From Thermoplasmatota archaeon (lineage in GTDB: Archaea; Thermoplasmatota; Thermoplasmata; UBA10834): a DNA stretch of 6,130 nt. Under the pieces are notes generated by a model, which did no database searches, was not told the origin of the DNA, and saw only the letters and a program-made list of their open reading frames with translations. The stretch lies in the NCBI GenBank assembly GCA_022848805.1, contig JAJISI010000077.1, positions 1-6,130 on the forward strand. Reading direction: 5' to 3'. The position numbers and the translations under genes were made by a program. This document shows, in pieces, positions 1 through 4,552 of this stretch; within the stretch, counting starts at the first letter, position 1; every line of letters starts with the position of its first letter.

Positions 1-1
1 A

Positions 2-124
2 TTCGAAGAGCTCAGGTCGGCGGCCACGAAAGGGTACCGCGAGAGGTCAGGCAACTACCAAGGACAGAGGGGGATTACCCTGAAGCCGAACGACCCTCAG
101 AGGAACGACAGGTCGAAAGCATAG
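2..124 (+). CDS. 3' end of an unidentified gene (partial)
   Basis: A frame open from the window edge encodes about 40 residues and ends at a TAG at 122-124. Its third codon positions are mostly G or C, as in the confident genes here, and the neighbouring frames on both strands close quickly (TGA or TAA before about base 80). The residues are charged and polar, ending in IxLKPNDPQRNDRSKA, with no hydrophobic segment, so this would be a soluble C-terminal tail. It converges with trm5 and overlaps its last codons by 28 bp. I do not recognise the family. The coding call rests only on frame openness and codon composition. It could be a chance open frame, and the upstream sequence is needed to decide. 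Confidence 0.42.
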   Translation, partial: FEELRSAATKGYRERSGNYQGQRGITLKPNDPQRNDRSKA

Positions 125-1101
125 AAGTTGAGGGAGGGCGAGTAGCTCTTGACATTCCTGCGAGCGAGCTGCTTCATCACCCTGCCCTCCTTCACTGCCA
201 GCGACCGCATCTCGTCCATCCTGTTATCGAGCTCCGTATCTTCCATTATCTCGTAGAAGTGAATCGTGCCACCCGGCTTCAGCGCACGGACCGCATCAGC
301 GAGGAAGTCGTTAGCGCTGTGAGGGAGGTTCATGATTATCCTGTCAGCATCCTCAAGGCCGACTATCCTCTCTCGCGCGTCCCCCAGAATCGGTTTGACG
401 GTCTTGACCTTGTTCAACCCTATGTTCTCCTCCAGATATTTGATCGCATCGGGGTTGGAGTCGATGGCATATACGACACGTGGGGCACGCGTCGTCGCGA
501 TCATTATGGAGAATGGCCCTACGCCTGCGAACATATCTATGACTGTCTCCCCCGGGCATACCTGGTTCGCCACCGTCTCCCTCTCCGTCGCGAGGCGAGG
601 CGAGAAGAACACTTTGGAGACATCCATCTTGAAAACAAGGCCATACTCCTTGTGTACGGTCTCGAGGTCCTTCTCCCCCGCGACCACCTTGACTCCGCGT
701 GTCCTGAACTCGTCCGTCACTCCCACATCGATACACACCGTGCTGACCGCCTTCTGGGTCGCGATTATAGCCTTGCCGATCTTGGAAGCATGTGGAAGCA
801 CTTCGTCGGAGATTTTCACGATGGCGATCGAACCCAGCACATCGTATGATGAGGGTAGATACCTGCGCAGGTCGTCCGGGAGGTCAACGAGCATCCTGTA
901 GTCCTTGATCTGCTCTTTGGTCTCTTGGAAGTTCCTGGTCTCGACAGGATAGCATAGGTCCACTCTCTGAGTGATAGGAAGGTAGACGTTGCGCGAATCG
1001 GAACGTATCTGCAGCTCCTTCTTCAGGAGTCCCTTTGACATCAGCCTCAGTCTTACGGGCTCGGCCTTCTTCTTCGGCACCACGACACAGAGGGACTTCA
1101 T
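97..1101 (-). CDS. trm5: tRNA (guanine(37)-N1)-methyltransferase Trm5
   Basis: This class I AdoMet-dependent enzyme methylates N1 of G37, next to the tRNA anticodon, which prevents +1 frameshifting; it acts on cytoplasmic tRNA. The protein is 334 aa from the ATG at 1101. An N-terminal D1-like module (about residues 1-45) is followed by the Trm5 signature DVSKVFFSPRLATER (about 160-174), with the conserved Glu at about 173. AdoMet motif I is DMFAGVGPFS (189-198). The acidic motif II AIDSNPDAIKYLEENI comes next, then GDARE (240-244). The NLPHSANDF motif (258-266) stands where other methyltransferases have NPPY. The end YSPSLNFYAFDL is also typical. A GTG at 1107 would add two residues, but a TATA-like element at 1124-1132 predicts transcription starting at about 1102, which favours the ATG as a leaderless start. 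The related wyosine enzyme Taw2/TYW2 is less likely because the LATER and NLP motifs are intact. Confidence 0.93.
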   Translation of the reverse strand: MKSLCVVVPKKKAEPVRLRLMSKGLLKKELQIRSDSRNVYLPITQRVDLCYPVETRNFQETKEQIKDYRMLVDLPDDLRRYLPSSYDVLGSIAIVKISDEVLPHASKIGKAIIATQKAVSTVCIDVGVTDEFRTRGVKVVAGEKDLETVHKEYGLVFKMDVSKVFFSPRLATERETVANQVCPGETVIDMFAGVGPFSIMIATTRAPRVVYAIDSNPDAIKYLEENIGLNKVKTVKPILGDARERIVGLEDADRIIMNLPHSANDFLADAVRALKPGGTIHFYEIMEDTELDNRMDEMRSLAVKEGRVMKQLARRNVKSYSPSLNFYAFDLSFL

Positions 1102-1123
1102 CCGCACTCAAATCGGCTTCCGG

Positions 1124-1132
1124 AATAGATAA
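1124..1132 (-). promoter_or_regulatory. TATA-like promoter element of trm5
   Basis: On the minus strand this reads TTATCTATT, centred about 26-27 nt before the ATG at 1101. That is the usual archaeal TATA-to-start-site distance, so the mRNA is probably leaderless and the GTG at 1107 would lie upstream of the start site. No Shine-Dalgarno sequence is visible. The call is inferred from position and AT content only. Confidence 0.45.
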
Positions 1133-1162
1133 GACATGGGGTCGTGCGTGCCCACAGAAGAG

Positions 1163-1170
1163 TACAATTA
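1163..1170 (+). promoter_or_regulatory. Possible TATA-like promoter element of dphB
   Basis: TACAATTA, preceded by a purine-rich AGAAGAG stretch that could act as a BRE, lies about 33 nt before the dphB ATG. It would give a leader of only about 7 nt. It is the most AT-rich patch in the divergent trm5-dphB spacer, but it departs from a strong TATA box. Confidence 0.3.
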
Positions 1171-1199
1171 CCTCTGCCAGCAATCACGTCACGATATCC

Positions 1200-2027
1200 A
1201 TGCCCAATCAGTTCAAGGGAAGGCTTGTCCTCATAGGACTGGGATTGCATGACGAGAAGGACGTGACGGTCCGCGGGCTGGAGGAGATCAGGAGCGCAGA
1301 TACCGTCTTCTCAGAGCGTTACACCTCGAGGCTGTGCGAGGGCGCGATATCAAGGCTCTCGGAGATCACTGGAAAAACCATAAGGACGCTGTCCAGAGAG
1401 GAGGTGGAGGACGCCACCGTGATACTTGAAGCCTGCAAGGGAAGGCGGACCGCCCTGCTCGTCGTCGGCGACCCTCTCACCGCGACGACACACATAGATC
1501 TACGGTTGAGGGCGGAGAAGGATTCGATCGAGACCGCGGTTGTCCATGCCCCGTCGGTGCTCACGGCCGTCCCAGGCCTTCTTGGACTCCAGCACTACAA
1601 GTTCGGGCGTGTCACCACGCTGCCTTTCCCCCAGAAAGGACATATTCCGACCAGCCCGTGCGAGATGATCATTGACAACCTCGAGAGAGGGCTTCACTCA
1701 ATGGTGTTGCTTGACATCGATTCCGAGAACGACAATTACATGACTGCCAACGAGGGAATGCGACTCCTCCTGGAGATGTCAGGCAAGCTGGAGAGGACGG
1801 ACGCCATCTCATCGGAGACGCTCGTATGCGTCGTCGCCAGGGCTGGCGCCCCGGATTGCATTGTGGCCGCAGGAAGGCTCGAGGACATGGAACTCCGTGA
1901 CTTCGGCCAGCCCCTGCATACGATCGTAATTCCAGGGAACCTCCACTTCATGGAGGAAGAGGCACTTCAGACATTTGCTGGAGCTCGAAAATTCTCGGCC
2001 GATAAAGGCGGCAACCATCCCATTTGA
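1200..2027 (+). CDS. dphB: Diphthine synthase DphB
   Basis: DphB is an AdoMet-dependent methyltransferase of the tetrapyrrole-methylase-like fold. It methylates the 3-amino-3-carboxypropyl group on the target histidine of elongation factor 2, the second step of diphthamide synthesis in archaea. The 275-aa product is close to the usual 260-270. It shows the N-terminal strand LVLIGLGLHDEKDVTVRGLE (about 9-28), ADTVFSERYTS (33-43), the cofactor-pocket motif VGDPLTATTHIDL (89-101), AVVHAPSV (113-120) and TTLPFP (139-144). Near the middle are GLHSMVLLDID (164-174) and MTANEGMRLLL (181-191). The frame stays open upstream to 1035, but that stretch overlaps trm5 and lacks family similarity. ATG 1200 places the first strand ten residues from the N-terminus, as expected. 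It is divergent from trm5 and convergent with the next gene. Confidence 0.95.
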   Translation: MPNQFKGRLVLIGLGLHDEKDVTVRGLEEIRSADTVFSERYTSRLCEGAISRLSEITGKTIRTLSREEVEDATVILEACKGRRTALLVVGDPLTATTHIDLRLRAEKDSIETAVVHAPSVLTAVPGLLGLQHYKFGRVTTLPFPQKGHIPTSPCEMIIDNLERGLHSMVLLDIDSENDNYMTANEGMRLLLEMSGKLERTDAISSETLVCVVARAGAPDCIVAAGRLEDMELRDFGQPLHTIVIPGNLHFMEEEALQTFAGARKFSADKGGNHPI

Positions 2028-2075
2028 CCCGGCCAGAAATGACCACGTTCGAATTGCGTTTATGAATGTCTGAAG

Positions 2076-2093
2076 CGTGCTAGGGAAGGCACG
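2076..2093. terminator. Weak hairpin between convergent dphB and C45 genes
   Basis: CGTGCT and GGCACG pair as a 6-bp stem with one G-T pair around an AGGGAA loop, inside the 88-bp convergent spacer 2028-2115. No T-run follows on either strand, so a terminator role is a guess from position. Nothing else recognisable lies in this spacer. Confidence 0.15.
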
Positions 2094-2115
2094 AAGCGAC
2101 TGGCGCAGGCGAAGT

Positions 2116-3144
2116 TCATATGTCTGCATCCAGAGAATACTTGCGATAGACCCCTGAGCACGGATTCGTCGGGCAGATGTGCGCTTCAAGCCTGGACAGG
2201 TCGAATATCACGGCGAAAATCGTGGCGATTCTGTCCTTCGGGTCAAACGACTCGTTGGCATGACAGCATATGGATCCCGGATGATTGAAGTGGTCCTTCG
2301 TGATAGATTTTAGGGTTTCCACCGTAACTTCTCCGAGGCTATTTCTGAGAAGCCTTCGCGCCCTATGATACCTCAGAATCGTCGACGGAGCGTTTCCGGG
2401 TGAGCATCCAGAAGGAGTTGTGAACATGGTCTCATGCTTCGCCATCCTATCCGTGAGGTAGTGGTTAGTATGCACTAGCCAACCGTCCTCGGGATGGATG
2501 ACCGAGAAATCGGTGGCCGATCCTTCTATGCTGAACATCTCCCCCGAACTGTGACAGATATTCTGATTGTAGCTGGAAGCCCGTCTGTCGGGAAACGCTG
2601 CGGTAATCGCATCACCGACCGACGTGGAGGCTAGTATTCGTCGGGCAGTGAACATCTTCGGTATTCCTATCCTATCATCGTCTGGATAGAGCGAGTTGCT
2701 GGAGAAGCTTATTCCCTCGCTGTTCATTCCGCAATCGATCTCGGCGCCGGAGAGGGACAATGCGAGGAAGCTCGGACCGCTACTCGGCTTTCCCCTGATG
2801 AGCACTGCGTGGCCAGCATACTCCGGCATCCAGTCTTCTGTATGGGCAGAGAACACTGATCCGTCGGCGGTCACGTCCGAGTTGACTGCAATATCCGTGC
2901 AGAACCCCTTCTCGTCAAGGCAGAAGTGAACGAAGAGCTCGTCGAAGCTCAAGCCTGCAGCTTCAGCGTATCCCTTGAGGAAATCAACATAGTCTGAGTC
3001 ATAATCCTCGGCGTACGGCAGGTACTTCGAGGCCAGAGCTTTCCCTTTGCTCATATCCATACCCATCTGCTTGAGCCGCACTTTGAGCATCCTCACCATG
3101 CCCTTGGCGAGGTCTCGGCATTCCTCACCCAGCTTCGCCCCCAT
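2116..3144 (-). CDS. C45 / isopenicillin-N acyltransferase-like Ntn hydrolase
   Basis: This belongs to the family of acyl-CoA:6-aminopenicillanate acyltransferase and related C45 autoproteolytic hydrolases, which cut their own chain before a Cys that then becomes the N-terminal nucleophile for amide hydrolysis or acyl transfer. The uninterrupted frame gives 342 aa. The nucleophile candidate is Cys82 in GFCTDIAVN. Family landmarks follow in order: TADGSVFSAHTEDW (92-105), GMNSEGISFSSNSL (139-152), DGWLVHTNHYL (220-230), a TILRYHRARRLL helix (255-266), and SICCHANE...IATIFAVIFDL followed by a PTNPCSGVYRKYSL end. Cys is preceded by Phe instead of the common Gly. No signal peptide or membrane segment is visible. 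The product would start inside the conserved GxPxxMGxxxGE motif, so this start probably truncates the protein; see the adjoining entry at 3145-3207. Substrate unknown; a beta-lactam role is not implied. Confidence 0.86.
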   Translation of the reverse strand: MGAKLGEECRDLAKGMVRMLKVRLKQMGMDMSKGKALASKYLPYAEDYDSDYVDFLKGYAEAAGLSFDELFVHFCLDEKGFCTDIAVNSDVTADGSVFSAHTEDWMPEYAGHAVLIRGKPSSGPSFLALSLSGAEIDCGMNSEGISFSSNSLYPDDDRIGIPKMFTARRILASTSVGDAITAAFPDRRASSYNQNICHSSGEMFSIEGSATDFSVIHPEDGWLVHTNHYLTDRMAKHETMFTTPSGCSPGNAPSTILRYHRARRLLRNSLGEVTVETLKSITKDHFNHPGSICCHANESFDPKDRIATIFAVIFDLSRLEAHICPTNPCSGVYRKYSLDADI

Positions 3145-3207
3145 CGATCGGGGCTACCCTGAAACATCCACGACTCTGAGATTCGTTCGCGATTCCACGG
3201 GCTTCAT
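3145..3207 (-). other. 5' extension of the C45 gene containing an in-frame TAG
   Basis: Upstream of ATG 3144 the same frame reads back through Ser, Arg, Pro, a TAG at 3154-3156, and then 17 sense codons to an ATG at 3205-3207: MKPVESRTNLRVVDVSG-TAG-PRSM. This supplies the missing N-terminal strand of the family and restores the motif SGxPxxMGxxxGE, with the amber codon at the x after Gly, usually Thr or Ser. Counted from ATG 3207, with TAG as residue 18, the nucleophile becomes Cys103, the same number as in the Penicillium enzyme. A promoter-like element at 3238-3256 fits a start near 3207, and none is seen at a suitable distance from 3144. Possible explanations are pyrrolysine insertion, a recent nonsense mutation from TCG Ser, or a base error. 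An upstream TAG closes the frame eight codons before the ATG. Confidence 0.62.
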
Positions 3208-3237
3208 CTCCTGTGCGCCGACGATGGCACTCTAAGG

Positions 3238-3256
3238 ACATAACCTTTTCAGGAAG
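3238..3256 (-). promoter_or_regulatory. Promoter-like element of the C45 gene
   Basis: The minus strand reads CTTCCTGAAAAGGTTATGT. The purine-rich GAAAAGG could be a BRE and TTATGT a TATA box. The TATA centre is about 34 nt from ATG 3207, giving a leader of about 7 nt. GGAG touches that ATG with no spacer, so it is not a usual Shine-Dalgarno. The sequence is nearly the same as the promoter region of the neighbouring FtsZ-like gene at 4322-4338. Confidence 0.45.
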
Positions 3257-3292
3257 TAGAATAGGCTCGTGACTCAAGAATCAGGGGCGTCG

Positions 3293-3340
3293 ACCCACGT
3301 GTGACGCTGGGGCGTAATCAACTGCTTGATAATTGTGGGT
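3293..3340. other. Possible small three-way-junction structure in the FtsZ-like/C45 spacer
   Basis: Three perfect pairings nest without conflict. ACCCAC (3293-3298) pairs with GTGGGT (3335-3340). Inside it, ACGC-TGGG-GCGT (3304-3315) and ATCAA-CTGC-TTGAT (3317-3330) each close a 4-nt loop. On the minus strand the element lies about 37 nt past the FtsZ-like stop and before the C45 promoter, so it could be a 3'-UTR structure or transcription-ending signal. It could also be chance pairing in a GC-rich spacer. The remainder of the 3208-3376 spacer shows only the promoter element. Confidence 0.25.
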
Positions 3341-3376
3341 GCAGACGTGTTACGACGAGGAGAGAGATATCTCAGC

Positions 3377-4297
3377 CTAGGGGCGCCTACATAATACGAG
3401 GCTAAGGCGTATCTTGTCGCCGAGGCTACCGTCAGAGTAGCTCCCGTGAATCATTCTCACCTCTCCCAGCCTCGCATGAAGGAGTTCGACAATTTCACCG
3501 AATTCTCTGTCCCATGGGTCAGCGGCAGAGTAGACGACCATCGCCGCTTCAGTCTGCTCCAACCCGAAGTCGAACCACGGGGAAGACAGCGCTTCGTCCA
3601 CGGCTTTGACCACTCGCTCATCGCCGCGGGCAATGCCGAGACCCAGCCTTCCTCTTACAGCGCCTCCGACCGTTTCCTTCAGGACCTTCGCATCCTTCCT
3701 GTTTCCAGCCGCCAGCAGGTCGATGATCGGGCGATGCATTATTCCGTTCATTATGGCGAAGGCCCTCGATAGCGGCATATTGGGGGCCATATCAGATAGT
3801 GCATCGTTGCTGAACTCGATCATCAAGTCGACATCCGTCATTATCCGCTCGGTGTAGATGTCCGCGAGCCTGCGCCTCCTCTCACTTTCTGCGGAGAATG
3901 GACCGGCGGTCAGCGCGACCGACAGGACTCCGTTCGCCCTGGCAAAGGAGGAGACTACGGCGGTTCCAACACTGCCAGTAAGACCGCCCAACCCGGCCAT
4001 CGTGAACAGGATATCTAGCCCTTTGACGGATATCCCGACCTCCCCGGCAATCACTGATGGCATCTGCTTGATGACCGAGACATCGGTCTGCGCCAACCCA
4101 ACGAGCTTCTGTGGAGATATCAGAACCATCTCGTCCGCCTTCGACCTGTCGAGGTCTGCCTGCGACGATGAAAATGCTACTGGAGGTATGGGCGAACGCT
4201 CGATCATGTTGCACCCCGCACTCCCGATCCCGGCAACCTTGGCCATCCATGGTTCGTCGCCCCGGAACTGGGAGAAGGTCACATCCCTGCCTGCCAT
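3377..4297 (-). CDS. Divergent FtsZ/tubulin-superfamily protein
   Basis: The 306-aa protein follows the FtsZ fold from end to end. The T1-like loop is VAGIGSAGCN (21-30). A T4-like loop, MAGLGGLTGSVGTAVV (100-115), sits where FtsZ has AGMGGGTGTGAAPV. Next are LSVALTAGPFSAES (125-138) and VDLMIEFSNDAL (156-167), resembling FtsZ's IPND strand. A helix with PLSRAFAIMN (175-184) follows, then GxGIARGDERVVKAVDEALSSPWFD, and a C-terminal domain ending GSYSDGSLGDKIRLSLVL like FtsZ's GAxxDxxLxxxIRVTVIA. Key loops are altered: GLGAG (T3) appears as GLAQT, GGGTGTG as GGLTGSV, and the NLDFADV T7 loop as GNRKDAKV, so GTP hydrolysis is doubtful. There is no C-terminal tail for membrane anchors. It is probably not the main division FtsZ; a regulatory or remodelling role is speculation. 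The start at 4297 is backed by a TATA-like element 28 nt upstream; Met18 is an alternative. It ends at TAG, with an in-frame TAA nine codons on. Confidence 0.85.
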   Translation of the reverse strand: MAGRDVTFSQFRGDEPWMAKVAGIGSAGCNMIERSPIPPVAFSSSQADLDRSKADEMVLISPQKLVGLAQTDVSVIKQMPSVIAGEVGISVKGLDILFTMAGLGGLTGSVGTAVVSSFARANGVLSVALTAGPFSAESERRRRLADIYTERIMTDVDLMIEFSNDALSDMAPNMPLSRAFAIMNGIMHRPIIDLLAAGNRKDAKVLKETVGGAVRGRLGLGIARGDERVVKAVDEALSSPWFDFGLEQTEAAMVVYSAADPWDREFGEIVELLHARLGEVRMIHGSYSDGSLGDKIRLSLVLCRRP

Positions 4298-4321
4298 CTA
4301 CACGTCCATGCGAGTCCGTCG

Positions 4322-4338
4322 ATTTAACCTTTCAGAAG
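4322..4338 (-). promoter_or_regulatory. Promoter-like element of the FtsZ-like gene
   Basis: The minus strand reads CTTCTGAAAGGTTAAAT. TTAAAT (4322-4327) is centred about 27 nt before the ATG at 4297, predicting a leaderless mRNA, and GAAAGG just upstream resembles a BRE. No Shine-Dalgarno sequence precedes the ATG. The block matches the C45 promoter region apart from single-base gaps. Confidence 0.55.
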
Positions 4339-4341
4339 GTT
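4326..4341. repeat. Perfect inverted repeat over the FtsZ-like promoter
   Basis: AACCTT and AAGGTT flank a TCAG centre, a 6-bp perfect dyad that covers the predicted BRE and the edge of the TATA element. Such a position would suit an operator that blocks TBP/TFB binding. The C45 promoter shares one arm but does not keep the perfect dyad, so the symmetry may be accidental. Confidence 0.3.
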
Positions 4342-4481
4342 TGTCATGCGCAGCTCTGAAGGTCAGGAACCAGCCTTAAGTAACCATAGGAGCATGCCGC
4401 CTTGAGAGGCCTAAGAAAGCCCCGCGTCGGCGATGAGCCAGTCGACGTAAGTCGAGGAGTTAAGGAAAGGGCCTGCAGAGA
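4342..4481. other. Unassigned divergent spacer with several complementary segments
   Basis: No convincing protein-coding frame is seen. Possible pairings on the plus strand are CCTTAA (4374-4379) with TTAAGG (4460-4465), AGGCC (4407-4411) with GGCCT (4470-4474), and a 5-bp hairpin TCGAC-GTAA-GTCGA (4442-4455) with a GNRA-type loop. A small RNA is possible, but the first two pairings cross and cannot form together except as a pseudoknot. No C/D-box or H/ACA set is complete. Confidence 0.15.
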
Positions 4482-4495
4482 CCAATAAGTATAAG
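4482..4495 (+). promoter_or_regulatory. TATA promoter of mre11-rad50
   Basis: This segment contains AATAAGTATAAG, with TATAAG at 4490-4495, the best TATA match in the window. Its centre predicts transcription starting near 4518-4519, about 30 nt before the mre11 ATG. Unlike most genes here, mre11 would therefore have a true leader. That leader holds GAAGGT (4535-4540), 8 nt before the ATG, as a plausible ribosome binding site. Confidence 0.6.
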
Positions 4496-4519
4496 GCGAA
4501 TCTTCAGCCCGATTTCGAG

Positions 4520-4552
4520 ATGAGCATGGCCATGGAAGGTACAGACCGATGA
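4520..4552 (+). CDS. Possible 10-codon leader ORF coupled to mre11
   Basis: An ATG at 4520 lies one or two bases from the predicted transcript start. It opens a short frame, MSMAMEGTDR, ending in a TGA at 4550-4552 that shares ATGA with the mre11 start. A leaderless ribosome could read it and stop exactly on the mre11 ATG, coupling the two. The peptide has three Met codons and no other clear bias. Equally, the segment may be only the mre11 leader, with the GAAGGT binding site inside it and the overlap a coincidence. Confidence 0.3.
   Translation: MSMAMEGTDR

Noticed and set aside
1..849. Long plus-strand open frame opposite trm5, and a second at 332-901
   Set aside because: Both lie antisense to a clearly conserved trm5 frame, give Arg/His-rich or low-complexity translations and match no family. 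They reflect the GC-rich codon pattern of the opposite strand.
1035..1199. N-terminal extension of dphB
   Set aside because: The added residues overlap the start of trm5, cross both predicted promoters and are absent from the DphB family, whose first strand begins right after ATG 1200.
1809..2189. Minus-strand frame over the dphB-C45 junction
   Set aside because: It is antisense to conserved DphB sequence and then overlaps the C45 3' end in another frame; the translation resembles nothing.
4429..4439. Box-C-like GCGATGA of a C/D guide RNA
   Set aside because: It has a mismatch to RUGAUGA and no properly placed CUGA box D or terminal stem, so a C/D RNA is not supported.
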